Assembly (NCBI RefSeq): GCF_900129275.1
Contig: NZ_FQUX01000012.1
Coordinates: 60,352 to 124,351, forward strand
Source of the DNA: Arenibacter palladensis
GTDB taxonomy: Bacteria; Bacteroidota; Bacteroidia; Flavobacteriales; Flavobacteriaceae
Length of the DNA: 64,000 nt
Direction of reading: 5' to 3'
A program made the position numbers and the translations under genes. Numbering within the stretch: position 1 is the stretch's first letter; each line of letters starts with the position of its first letter. The notes below the pieces were generated by a model that did not search any database, was not told the DNA's origin, and was given only the letters and a program-made list of their open reading frames with translations. Below are positions 46,752 to 55,947 of this stretch, one piece after another.

Positions 46752-47570
46752 AAAGACATCCAACAACAAAATACATACCCACCAAAAAATTGGAATGGCC
46801 TCTACCCAAAACGAAGAAAAAAATTGGGATTGATTTCTTCGGGTCGCCAGCATCAATACTCCTAGACCAAGAAATGCCAGACCCTTGCCCAATACTTCAA
46901 AATACGTAAGGTAATCTTTCAAAAAAGTCAAAAAGAAAAAAACCACCGCTCCTACTGCTCCAAAAACCTTTGTTTTTAAGTAACCATATCTTTGGGGCAA
47001 AGTTCTTAGTTCCGGATCATCATAATCCAAATCCCTAATTTCGAAAGGTAACATTAGGATCAGGACCATTAGAAATCGCTGTACCAACTCTACTGCAACA
47101 TCCCAATCCAAAACCATATCTGCAGCTATTATTGGCAGGACAACCGTTGTACCTGCCCACACTAAAGCCACTATAAAAATTTTGAGCCCCCCCAAACTTC
47201 TAAGATTTTTTGCGTTGGGCAAAAGCGGAACTGCATATAAACTGGTCAAAACCAGCAAAATCGAAATTCCGATCCAAGTTTCAAAAGACATAAAAAAGGA
47301 ATGATATAGAGCAAATGCCCCTGCAATAAAACTGACCACTTGAATATTCTTGTGATAAGTATTGGCTACTAGAAAATACTTCTTTGCCTCCACCCCATAT
47401 TTCACAAAATTGTAACACGCAATGGTTCCGAAAAATACCAAATATGCTATATGGTTGTCCCTGGACAATCCAAAAAAAACGCAGGTGATTTCAATAAATG
47501 CAAAAACGGCTAGTGCTACATGTATACTGGCATCCAAGTAAAAATGAAATAAGTATCTACGCCAGTTCAT
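46740..47570 (-). CDS. UbiA-like polytopic membrane protein of unknown function
   Basis: A 276-residue inner-membrane protein with about eight helices. The loop LPFEIRDLDYDDPELRTLPQRYG resembles the second Asp-rich loop of UbiA prenyltransferases (DxxYD..GI.TLP). The first NxxxDxxxD motif is not seen; YNFVKYGVEAKK stands in its place. It is either a divergent UbiA relative or has lost that activity. It is divergent from gcvP and convergent with the ZAS-like gene. Confidence 0.7.
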   Translation of the reverse strand: MNWRRYLFHFYLDASIHVALAVFAFIEITCVFFGLSRDNHIAYLVFFGTIACYNFVKYGVEAKKYFLVANTYHKNIQVVSFIAGAFALYHSFFMSFETWIGISILLVLTSLYAVPLLPNAKNLRSLGGLKIFIVALVWAGTTVVLPIIAADMVLDWDVAVELVQRFLMVLILMLPFEIRDLDYDDPELRTLPQRYGYLKTKVFGAVGAVVFFFLTFLKDYLTYFEVLGKGLAFLGLGVLMLATRRNQSQFFSSFWVEAIPIFWWVCILLLDVFLNP

Positions 47571-47710
47571 AAATCAAAAATAACCAAAGTGTTCATAACC
47601 TCTTATTTTAGTTAAAAACTTTGAAATAGTTGGAAGTAAAAGCCGCAAAATAAACATAAATAATGAGTATTTTTGCTCACTTATATTTTAGATTAAAATT
47701 GCTTGAATTT

Positions 47711-50560
47711 ATGAGGACAGACTTATTTGCCTTGCGCCATATCGGCATTAGAGAAGAAGACCTTCCACAGATGCTAAGAACCATCAATGTCAACTCCGTA
47801 GACCAGTTGATCACAGAAACTATTCCAGACGATATTCGTCTTGCTAAGCCCTTGGCTTTGGAGACTCCAATGAGTGAACACGAGTATTTGTCCCATATTC
47901 AAGTCTTATCCGAGAAAAACAAAGTTTTTAAATCATATATAGGGCTAGGTTATCATGAAAGTATAACTCCTTCTGTGATAAAAAGAAATATTTTGGAAAA
48001 CGCAGGATGGTATACGGCCTACACGCCATACCAAGCTGAAATTGCCCAAGGGCGCTTGGAGGCCTTATTGAATTTCCAAACCGTAATAGCCGAACTTACA
48101 GGAATGGAATTGGCCAATGCCTCCCTTTTGGACGAGAGTACTGCCGCGGCAGAAGCCATGACCATGCTCTTTGATGTACGAAGTAGGGATCAAAAGAAAA
48201 ACAACGTTTTAAAATTCTTTGTTTCAGAAGAAATATTGCCCCAAACATTGTCCCTATTAAAAACAAGGTCCACCCCACTCGAAATAGAACTTATAGTTGG
48301 CAACCACGAAAGCTTCGAATTCGGTGACGATTATTTTGGTGCCTTGTTGCAATATCCCGGCAAGCATGGTCAAGTACATGATTATGCCTCCTTCGTGGCC
48401 AAGGCCGTTGAAAAAAATATAAAAGTTGCCATTGCCGCAGATATCTTAAGTTTGGCTTTATTGACACCTCCGGGCGAATTTGGAGCCGATGTGGTTGTTG
48501 GAACCACTCAACGTTTTGGTATTCCCTTGGGCTATGGTGGACCACATGCCGCTTTTTTTGCCACAAAGGAAGAGTACAAAAGGAGTATCCCTGGTAGAAT
48601 AATCGGAGTTACAAAGGACACCGATGGCAAGCCGGCCTTAAGGATGGCACTTCAGACAAGGGAACAGCACATAAAACGGGACAAGGCTACCTCCAACATC
48701 TGCACAGCTCAGGTCCTATTAGCCGTTATGGCCGGGATGTACGCCGTATATCACGGTCCAAAAGGATTAAAATATATCGCAAACAAGGTTCATTCCACAG
48801 CCGTTACCTTGGCGGATAGTCTTGAAAAATTAGGGTTGTATCAAACTAACACTTCCTATTTTGACACCATAAGTATAAAGGCAGATTCCTCCAAAGTAAG
48901 GCCCATTGCCGAAAAATATGAGGTTAATTTCCTATACGTTGATGCAGACACCATATCTATTGCATTGAACGAAGCCACTTCCATAAAAGACCTACAATTA
49001 ATAGTGAATATCTTCGCCGAAGCTATCGGCAAAAAAGCTATTACAATCAATGGCCTTTTATCACAATCCTTGCTCGAAAACAAGCTTGCGCGTACCTCAA
49101 CCTTTTTGGAGAACAACGTATTCAATTCTTACCACTCGGAAACAGAATTGATGCGTTATATCAAAAAATTGGAACGAAAAGATTTGGCTTTGAACCACTC
49201 CATGATTTCCTTGGGTTCCTGTACCATGAAATTGAATGCTGCCTCCGAAATGCTTCCTTTGAGTATGGCGCGTTGGGGAAATATCCATCCTTTTGTACCT
49301 ATTGAACAAGCCGAAGGCTATCAGATCATCCTTAAGGAATTGGAGAAAGATCTGAATATCATCACCGGGTTTGCAGGAACTTCTTTACAGCCAAATTCCG
49401 GGGCACAAGGAGAATTCGCCGGCCTAATGGTTATAAGGGCCTATCATGAGTCCAGAGGGGAAACCCATAGAAATATTTGCTTGATACCAGCCTCTGCACA
49501 TGGCACCAACCCTGCTTCGGCAGTAATGGCTGGCATGAAGGTAGTAGTTACAAAAACCGACGAAAACGGAAACATAGATGTGGCCGATCTAGCAGAAAAG
49601 GCCGAGCTGCACAAAGACAATCTGTCCGCCTTAATGGTAACTTATCCGTCTACCCACGGAGTATTTGAATCCTCCATTAAGGAAATCACAAAATTGATCC
49701 ATGATAACGGAGGTCAAGTCTATATGGACGGAGCCAATATGAATGCACAGGTAGGATTGACAAATCCTGCCACCATTGGAGCCGATGTCTGCCACTTAAA
49801 CCTGCACAAGACTTTCGCTATTCCGCATGGTGGTGGTGGTCCGGGAGTTGGACCCATCTGTGTAGCGGAACAATTGGTGCCGTTTCTACCTGGAAACCCT
49901 GTAATTAAAACTGGCGGAGACAAAGCTATTACAGCGATTTCGGCTGCTCCTTGGGGAAGTTCTTTGGTATGTTTGATTTCTTATGGATATATAAAAATGT
50001 TAGGGGAAAATGGTTTGACCCAGTCTACCAAAACGGCAATCCTAAATGCAAACTACATTAAAAATAAGCTAAGTGGAAAATTCGATGTGCTATATACCGG
50101 GGAAAGAGGTAGGGCTGCCCACGAAATGATTATAGACTGTAGACCATTTAAAGAAAATGGCATAGAAGTTACGGATATCGCAAAAAGATTAATGGATTAT
50201 GGATTCCATGCACCTACCGTTTCTTTCCCAGTTGCCGGAACACTTATGATAGAGCCAACGGAGAGCGAAAGCTTAGCTGAATTGGATCGATTCTGTAGTG
50301 CCATGCTATCCATTCGTGAAGAAATTGATGCAGCATCAGCCGAAGACAACAACAATGCCCTAAAAAATGCACCCCATACTTTGGAAATGGTGACCACTGA
50401 CAAATGGGAGTTTCCGTACAGTAGACAACAGGCCGCCTTCCCTTTGCCATATATATTGGAAAACAAGTTTTGGCCTAGTGTAAGACGCGTAGACGACACA
50501 TATGGAGACCGTAATTTAATATGTACCTGCGCTCCTATCGAGGCTTATGCGGAAGCATAA
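47711..50560 (+). CDS. gcvP: Glycine dehydrogenase (decarboxylating), single-chain P protein
   Basis: The P protein of the glycine cleavage system decarboxylates glycine with PLP and passes the aminomethyl group to the H protein. From the ATG at 47711 (MRTDLFALRHIGI) it is 949 residues, the normal single-chain length. An upstream in-frame start would add 16 unconserved residues. It shows SFIGLGYH-like SYIGLGYHES, GSCTMKLNA, the Gly-rich GGGGPG loop, and the PLP lysine Lys700 in LNLHKTFAIPHGG. gcvT and gcvH are not in the window. Confidence 0.97.
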   Translation: MRTDLFALRHIGIREEDLPQMLRTINVNSVDQLITETIPDDIRLAKPLALETPMSEHEYLSHIQVLSEKNKVFKSYIGLGYHESITPSVIKRNILENAGWYTAYTPYQAEIAQGRLEALLNFQTVIAELTGMELANASLLDESTAAAEAMTMLFDVRSRDQKKNNVLKFFVSEEILPQTLSLLKTRSTPLEIELIVGNHESFEFGDDYFGALLQYPGKHGQVHDYASFVAKAVEKNIKVAIAADILSLALLTPPGEFGADVVVGTTQRFGIPLGYGGPHAAFFATKEEYKRSIPGRIIGVTKDTDGKPALRMALQTREQHIKRDKATSNICTAQVLLAVMAGMYAVYHGPKGLKYIANKVHSTAVTLADSLEKLGLYQTNTSYFDTISIKADSSKVRPIAEKYEVNFLYVDADTISIALNEATSIKDLQLIVNIFAEAIGKKAITINGLLSQSLLENKLARTSTFLENNVFNSYHSETELMRYIKKLERKDLALNHSMISLGSCTMKLNAASEMLPLSMARWGNIHPFVPIEQAEGYQIILKELEKDLNIITGFAGTSLQPNSGAQGEFAGLMVIRAYHESRGETHRNICLIPASAHGTNPASAVMAGMKVVVTKTDENGNIDVADLAEKAELHKDNLSALMVTYPSTHGVFESSIKEITKLIHDNGGQVYMDGANMNAQVGLTNPATIGADVCHLNLHKTFAIPHGGGGPGVGPICVAEQLVPFLPGNPVIKTGGDKAITAISAAPWGSSLVCLISYGYIKMLGENGLTQSTKTAILNANYIKNKLSGKFDVLYTGERGRAAHEMIIDCRPFKENGIEVTDIAKRLMDYGFHAPTVSFPVAGTLMIEPTESESLAELDRFCSAMLSIREEIDAASAEDNNNALKNAPHTLEMVTTDKWEFPYSRQQAAFPLPYILENKFWPSVRRVDDTYGDRNLICTCAPIEAYAEA

Positions 50561-50585
50561 AAACCTCAACAAAACCAAGCCTTTT

Positions 50586-50618
50586 AAAGCCTTTCACCCA
50601 ATTGTGAAAGGCTTTTTT
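50586..50618 (+). terminator. Rho-independent terminator after gcvP
   Basis: A GCCTTTCAC/GTGAAAGGC stem with a CCAATT loop is followed by TTTTTT, 26 nt after the gcvP stop. Confidence 0.88.
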
Positions 50619-50691
50619 ATTGACAATTGCAAAAGCGCAATTATCTTGAACATCATATCAAATCCAAAGGACAAAAATTACCGCGGCCCAA

Positions 50692-50719
50692 TTGGTTTAT
50701 ATTTATACTATTAAATTTG
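50692..50719 (+). promoter_or_regulatory. Candidate promoter for the KAS III-like gene, near-leaderless
   Basis: TTG (50692-50694), 17 nt, then TAAATTTG (50712-50719) matches the Bacteroidota TTG-N17-23-TAnnTTTG consensus. The expected start site falls within a few bases of the ATG at 50729, so the mRNA would be leaderless or nearly so. Confidence 0.5.
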
Positions 50720-50728
50720 CATATCATT

Positions 50729-51787
50729 ATGAACATTGGCATTACTGGCACTGGTTCTTACCTACCATCCATCGTAACAAAGAATTCAGATTTTGAAAAT
50801 CATGATTTTTTAAATGAGGACGGCACCCCTTTTAAACATCCTAATGAGGTAATCATTCAAAAATTCCAAGGCATTACCGGAATCAGTGAAAGGCGCTACG
50901 CCGCAGATAATTTAAACACCTCCAAACTGGCATTTTTTGCAGCAGAAAAGGCAATAGCCGATGCAAAAATTGACAAAGAGGAGTTGGACTATATAATTTT
51001 TGCCCATAATTTTGGTGACGTGTCTGTTGGCCAGTCCCAAGGAGATGCCTTGCCAAGTTTAGCTACACGTGTAAAACACCAATTACAGATCAAGAATCCC
51101 AAATGCGTTGCCTATGACCTCTTATTTGGTTGCCCAGGTTGGATAGAAGGAATAATCCAAGCACATGCATTTATCAAAAGTGGGATTGCCAAAAAGTGCC
51201 TTGTAATTGGCGCAGAAACCCTATCCAGAATTGTGGACAAGCATGATCGGGACTCCATGATCTATTCTGACGGCGCAGGGGCCACTATTGTAGAAGCTAG
51301 TGATAATGCTGGCCAAATCCTATCCCACAATAGTGCAACCTATGCCAATGAGGAAGCTTTTTTTCTCTTCTTTGGCGAGTCCTATTCCAAAACTGCCCAA
51401 GACGGCACGCTATATATAAAAATGTATGGCCGAAAAATATATGAATTTGCAGTTACCCATGTTCCCCAGGCCATGAAAGATAGTTTGGATAAAAGTGGGG
51501 TGCCAATTACCGAGGTAAAAAAAATATTCATTCACCAGGCCAATGAAAAAATGGACGAGGCGATTGTAAAACGTTTCTATAAACTTTTCGATATGGAAAT
51601 GCCCGATGGAATTATGCCTATGAGCATAGAAAAATTGGGAAATAGTTCGGTAGCCACCATACCCACCCTATTTGATATGGTGAAAAATGGAAAAATGGAA
51701 AATCAGTCGATAAAAAAGGGAGATGTTGTTATATTTGCCAGTGTTGGTGCAGGCATGAACATAAACGCCATTGTCTACAGGGTATAA
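50729..51787 (+). CDS. Beta-ketoacyl-ACP synthase III-like thiolase-fold enzyme
   Basis: A 352-residue condensing enzyme of the FabH group. I start it at the ATG at 50729 (MNIGITGTGSYLPSIVTKN); a longer in-frame start lacks family similarity. The catalytic triad is visible: Cys135 in YDLLFGCPGWIEG, the histidine in IFIHQANEKMDEA, and the asparagine in KLGNSSVATIPTL. FabH usually lies with plsX or fabD, so this solitary copy followed by a methyltransferase and a glycosyltransferase is probably a specialised paralogue, for example for lipid or pigment chains. This is inference. Confidence 0.9.
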   Translation: MNIGITGTGSYLPSIVTKNSDFENHDFLNEDGTPFKHPNEVIIQKFQGITGISERRYAADNLNTSKLAFFAAEKAIADAKIDKEELDYIIFAHNFGDVSVGQSQGDALPSLATRVKHQLQIKNPKCVAYDLLFGCPGWIEGIIQAHAFIKSGIAKKCLVIGAETLSRIVDKHDRDSMIYSDGAGATIVEASDNAGQILSHNSATYANEEAFFLFFGESYSKTAQDGTLYIKMYGRKIYEFAVTHVPQAMKDSLDKSGVPITEVKKIFIHQANEKMDEAIVKRFYKLFDMEMPDGIMPMSIEKLGNSSVATIPTLFDMVKNGKMENQSIKKGDVVIFASVGAGMNINAIVYRV

Positions 51788-51848
51788 TCCATAGACCACT
51801 TAACACTATTTCAAATATCTTTGTTTCTGGTTTTGGGATCCATTCCCT

Positions 51849-52424
51849 TTGAAGCCGCAAAAACATGTTATAAAACAAACCAGATACCTGCCGATGTACG
51901 AAAGAACCTTCCCGAACAAACGTTTTAAACATACCCTGGAATTTCTTCAAAAACACATATCTACCGACCAATCCATTTTAGATCTTGGGGTGGAAAATCC
52001 ATTTTCCAAGATTATGAAGGAAAATGGATATCAGGTAGAAAACACACAAGGTGAAGATTTGGATCTGGATTATTCCGCTGTCCACACAACCAAGGCGGAA
52101 GTTGTCACTGCTTTTGAAATCTTTGAGCATCTTTTGGCCCCTTTCAATATTCTTAGCCAGATAAAAAGCGAAAAATTGGTGGCCAGTATTCCACTAAGAT
52201 TATGGTTTTCATCTGCCTATAAAAGCAAGACCGATCCATGGGACAGGCACTATCACGAGTTTGAAGACTGGCAGTTTGATTGGTTATTGGAAAAAGCAGG
52301 GTGGGAAATTAAAGATAGGGCAAAATGGACCAATCCCGTAAAAAAAATTGGGATTAGACCATTGCTACGCAGTTTTACCCCCAGATATTACATTGTGTAT
52401 GCCGAAAGAAAAAAACAGCCTTGA
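51849..52424 (+). CDS. Class I SAM-dependent methyltransferase-like protein
   Basis: A protein of up to 191 residues with a degenerate motif I (ILDLGVENPFSKIMKENGY), an acidic loop (GEDLDLDY), and VVTAFEIFEHLLAP, the usual post-motif segment of methyltransferases. SIPLRLWFSSAYKSKTDPWDRHYHEFEDWQFDWLLEKAGW fits the type-11/23 group. The start is uncertain: TTG at 51849 gives a plausible basic N-terminus, while ATG at 51894 gives 176 residues. Motif I lacks the usual GxGxG, so activity should not be assumed. It lies 61 bp after the KAS III-like gene. Confidence 0.72.
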   Translation: MKPQKHVIKQTRYLPMYERTFPNKRFKHTLEFLQKHISTDQSILDLGVENPFSKIMKENGYQVENTQGEDLDLDYSAVHTTKAEVVTAFEIFEHLLAPFNILSQIKSEKLVASIPLRLWFSSAYKSKTDPWDRHYHEFEDWQFDWLLEKAGWEIKDRAKWTNPVKKIGIRPLLRSFTPRYYIVYAERKKQP

Positions 52425-52493
52425 GTTTGCACCTGTACTTCAGCAGACAGAAAACGGACCGATTCAACCACTAAAACAAATATATATTTAACG

Positions 52494-53348
52494 GTGAAGT
52501 ATTATATTATCATCCCTGCACATAACGAAGGCCTGTTCTTAACGGACGCCTTGCAATCTGTGGTTACGCAAACCTTACCTCCTAAAAGAGTTGTTGTGGT
52601 AAATGATAATTCATCGGACAATACCGAGCAAATAATAGATAGCTTCACAGCCAAATACAGCTATATATCTAAGATCAATGCACATTCGTCCACTGCCCAT
52701 TTGCCAGGCAGTAAAGTTGTTAATGCCTTCAATAAAGGTTTGGAACAATTGGATGACGACTATGACTTTATAGTGAAATTAGATGCCGATATAATTCTTC
52801 CCGATTCCTATTTTGAAAAAGTAGCCAAGATTTTTTCTAAAGACGTAAAAATTGGGTTAGCAGGGGGATTTGCCTATGAACAGGATAAAAATGGGGATTG
52901 GAAACTAAATCACCCTATGGACAAAGACCATGTGCGCGGTGCTTTTAAAGCATATAGCAAAAGATGCTTTAGGGCTATTGGGGGGCTTAAAACCGCCATG
53001 GGCTGGGATACCGTGGACGAGCTACTTGCCCAATACAACGGTTTTAACATCTATACAGATAGCAACTTGCAGGTTAAACACTTGCGCCCTTTGGGAAATG
53101 CTTATAACAAAAAAGCCAAATTACTACAGGGAAAGGCCATGTATACCATGAGGTATGGGTTACTCATTACCCTTATTGCTTCGGTAAAAATGGCTTTAAA
53201 ACAAAAAAAACTAAGGGCTTTTTTGGATAATCTTCAAGGGTATTTTTTGGCCAACAAAGAAAAAACAGATTTTCTGGTAAGCCCCGTAGAAGGTAAATTT
53301 ATTCGCCAGCTGAGATGGAGAAAAATAAAAGCCAAACTCTTCCGATAA
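52494..53348 (+). CDS. Family 2 glycosyltransferase
   Basis: A 284-residue GT-A-fold enzyme. It shows MKYYIIIPAHNEG, VVVVNDNSSDNTEQI, and KLDADIILPDSYF (the DxD-type metal site). A WDTVDELLAQYNGF segment follows, in the position of the ED acceptor-site motif. The start codon is GTG at 52494, and the conserved N-terminus begins at once. It has no membrane helix. The neighbouring methyltransferase and KAS III-like enzyme suggest decoration of a lipid or surface glycan, but this is a guess. Confidence 0.9.
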   Translation: MKYYIIIPAHNEGLFLTDALQSVVTQTLPPKRVVVVNDNSSDNTEQIIDSFTAKYSYISKINAHSSTAHLPGSKVVNAFNKGLEQLDDDYDFIVKLDADIILPDSYFEKVAKIFSKDVKIGLAGGFAYEQDKNGDWKLNHPMDKDHVRGAFKAYSKRCFRAIGGLKTAMGWDTVDELLAQYNGFNIYTDSNLQVKHLRPLGNAYNKKAKLLQGKAMYTMRYGLLITLIASVKMALKQKKLRAFLDNLQGYFLANKEKTDFLVSPVEGKFIRQLRWRKIKAKLFR

Positions 53349-53366
53349 GAAAAGTTTGGCTTTTTT
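53327..53366 (+). terminator. Rho-independent terminator overlapping the end of the GT2 gene
   Basis: AAAAGCCAAACT pairs with AGTTTGGCTTTT and TT(A) follows. The 5' arm lies inside the last codons of the glycosyltransferase. Confidence 0.8.
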
Positions 53367-53391
53367 ATTATTAAAACAAGTCTTACTATTA

Positions 53392-55095
53392 TTAGTCTAT
53401 TACCTCATCAATTGGCTCTCCCGTACTTCCTGAAGGAGGGTTCATTCCCATTAATGAAGCTATTGTTGGAGCTATATCCGGAATCTCCGTTCTGTTGACC
53501 GTACTCCCCTTCTTAATGCCTTTACCATAAAACAACAAGGGGGCATGTGTATCGTAATTCCATGGCGAACCATGTGTTGAACCTGTATTTCCATATTTTC
53601 CACTTCCCGGATCGAACACCATCAGTACATCCCCAGAACGTTTTTGACTGAACCCGTTCTGAACAATATAGGGAATTCCGCTAGTATATTGATTCTGCCA
53701 CATCTGATTGGCTGTAAATACGTTGTAAATACCATCATATTGAATTAACTCCAAAGCCAACTCTTCTTCAACATCATCAATATCCAAATCCAAACTCTTG
53801 ATTACTCTATAATCCAAAAACAACTGATTGTTGGAGGTCTTTTTTACAATATCCGTAGTTCCGTAGGTATACTTCAGATATTCGGTAAGCCGGTCATCCA
53901 ATTTTTTTGATTCCACCACACTAGCTGGAAGTTTCTGATCCCTTAAAAAAGCCGGAACATTTATAGCTGCATGATCTGCAGTTAGGAAAACAGTGTATTC
54001 CCCTGTTCCCACTTTTTTATCCAAGGTTTCAAATAGACGTTTTAAATCTTGGTCCAAACGAAGATAGGTATCCTCTACCTCCTTAGAATTCACTCCCCAT
54101 TTATGTCCCACATAATCTGTACTTGAGAAACTTATTGCCAGGAAGTCTGTATAAATATCAGTTCCAAGCGACTCCTTATCCACAGCCTCTAAAGCAAAAT
54201 CTGTGGTAAGGCTATTACCAAACGGCGTACTTTTTAATATACTATATTTACCATTATTGTCCCATAAGCCTACCAAATCGTGAGGAAAGGTTGGAGTGGA
54301 CTGACCTTCAAAAAGCCCTTCGTAATTATTGTTATCAGGACCACTTTCCAAATAACTATTAATGTCTTTGAGGGTTGTCCATTGTTTTTTGTATTTGGCA
54401 ACACTTTTTTGCGCATTAAAATCTATGACCCATTTAGGCAATTCATTCATATAATAAGAGCTCGTAATCCAATTGCCCTCAGCCCCTCCATCAAACCAAT
54501 AGGCGGCATTGGCCGTATGGCCACCAGGCAGAACGGCACCTCTATCCTTAATCGCAACAGCAATTACCTTACCCCTCATTTGCGTATGCAACCTCACTTG
54601 GTCCGTAATGGTCGTTGTTTGCATTCTATGTGGGGACATTTTTCCTGCATCGGAAGACGTTCCCACAGAATTATAATTGGGATCACCAGCGCAGTAAACA
54701 CTTTCATCCGCATATTTATCATACCAATCATTGCCTATTATACCATGTACGGACGGGGTTGTCCCCGTATAAACAGAGGCGTGTCCGGCTCCAGTAACCG
54801 TTGGCGCATAATTAAAATGATTGTTTTTGCAATTAAACCCATCGTTCACCAAACGCTTAAAACCACCTTCCCCATATTGGTTCCAAAAACGGGTCAAATA
54901 ATCGTACCGCATCTGATCCACTACGATACCCACTACTAATTTAGGGGTGGTAGCAATATTCTGAACGGTTACAGTTTCGGAATTGGATATGTCTTCTACC
55001 TTATTTTTTTTTGATTTTCTCTGGGCATTTACCCCAACAGGATTAAATCCTATTACAAGCAGTAAAAGCAATAGCAGCAGACTCTTATTTTGCAT
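53392..55095 (-). CDS. pafA: PafA-type alkaline phosphatase
   Basis: A secreted phosphate-monoester hydrolase that releases phosphate in the periplasm or outside. The 567 residues begin with a leucine-rich signal peptide ending NAQ. The PafA active site can be read: nucleophile Thr99 in APTVTGAGH, Asn122 in GNDWYDK, and Lys183/Arg185 in AIKDRGAVLPGGH. Metal-ligand regions follow (VVDQMRYD, SFSSTDYVGHKWG, FLTADHAA, THGSPWNYDTHAPLL). The Asn/Lys/Arg set marks the monoesterase PafA. No Pho-box-like signal was seen in the 114-bp divergent gap. Confidence 0.94.
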   Translation of the reverse strand: MQNKSLLLLLLLLVIGFNPVGVNAQRKSKKNKVEDISNSETVTVQNIATTPKLVVGIVVDQMRYDYLTRFWNQYGEGGFKRLVNDGFNCKNNHFNYAPTVTGAGHASVYTGTTPSVHGIIGNDWYDKYADESVYCAGDPNYNSVGTSSDAGKMSPHRMQTTTITDQVRLHTQMRGKVIAVAIKDRGAVLPGGHTANAAYWFDGGAEGNWITSSYYMNELPKWVIDFNAQKSVAKYKKQWTTLKDINSYLESGPDNNNYEGLFEGQSTPTFPHDLVGLWDNNGKYSILKSTPFGNSLTTDFALEAVDKESLGTDIYTDFLAISFSSTDYVGHKWGVNSKEVEDTYLRLDQDLKRLFETLDKKVGTGEYTVFLTADHAAINVPAFLRDQKLPASVVESKKLDDRLTEYLKYTYGTTDIVKKTSNNQLFLDYRVIKSLDLDIDDVEEELALELIQYDGIYNVFTANQMWQNQYTSGIPYIVQNGFSQKRSGDVLMVFDPGSGKYGNTGSTHGSPWNYDTHAPLLFYGKGIKKGSTVNRTEIPDIAPTIASLMGMNPPSGSTGEPIDEVID

Positions 55096-55209
55096 TATCT
55101 TTATTTTTAAAGAAACAAAAATATAGAAATAAAACCTTTAAATTTTAATTGGAAGTTAAATGATTCTTAATATTGTTATTTTTACATTCTAAGCAATATT
55201 TTATATTGA

Positions 55210-55947
55210 ATGAATTATATAGCATCAATAGGCAGCTATTTCATAATGATCAAGGAGGTTTTTAAAAAACCCACTAAATGGTCCATTATGAAAACCCTTA
55301 TATTAAAAGAAATAGACGAACTGGTTTATGGTTCCATGGGTATTATTATTTTCATTTCCTTTTTTATTGGCGGAGTAGTTTCCATACAGACCGCCCTGAA
55401 CATTACCAATCCGCTCATTCCTCGAAATCTTATAGGATTTGCCACTAGACAATCGGTAATTCTCGAATTTGCACCAACATTCACCTCCATAATTATGGCG
55501 GGAAAGGTTGGTTCCTATATCACATCCAGCATTGGCACCATGAGGGTAACGGAACAAATTGATGCCCTGGAGATCATGGGGGTCAATTCTTTGAACTATC
55601 TCGTTTTTCCGAAAATAATAGCAATGTTGTTTTACCCTTTTGTGATAGCGATAGCGATGTATGTGGGTATCTTTGGAGGTTGGACAGCCGGTGTTTTCGG
55701 AGGATTTAGTTCCAGTGCGGACTTCGTTGAAGGCTTGCAATTGGATTTTATTCCGTTTCACGTCACCTATTCCTTTATAAAATCGATAGTTTTTGCACTG
55801 ATTATTGCTACCATTCCTTCCTTTCACGGATACTACATGAAAGGTGGGGCATTGGAAGTTGGAAAGGCCAGTACAACCGCCTTTGTTTGGACAAGTGTTG
55901 TGATCATCATTGTAAATTACATTTTAACACAATTACTTTTGGGCTAA
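55210..55947 (+). CDS. mlaE: MlaE-type ABC transporter permease
   Basis: The inner-membrane permease of a phospholipid/retrograde lipid transport system. The 245 residues show MlaE family traits: SIQTALNITNPLIPRNLIGFATRQSVILEFAPTFTSIIMAGKVGS, an ALEIMGVNSLNYLVFPKIIAMLFYPFV segment, and a final VIIIVNYILTQLLLG helix. The TAA stop overlaps the ATG of the ATPase gene by one base. MlaD-like substrate-binding genes are absent from the window. Confidence 0.93.
   Translation: MNYIASIGSYFIMIKEVFKKPTKWSIMKTLILKEIDELVYGSMGIIIFISFFIGGVVSIQTALNITNPLIPRNLIGFATRQSVILEFAPTFTSIIMAGKVGSYITSSIGTMRVTEQIDALEIMGVNSLNYLVFPKIIAMLFYPFVIAIAMYVGIFGGWTAGVFGGFSSSADFVEGLQLDFIPFHVTYSFIKSIVFALIIATIPSFHGYYMKGGALEVGKASTTAFVWTSVVIIIVNYILTQLLLG

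Noticed and set aside
47668..47675. TATTTTTG as a gcvP -7 box
   Set aside because: No TTG at 17-23 bp upstream, and TATTTTTG occurs often by chance in AT-rich DNA.
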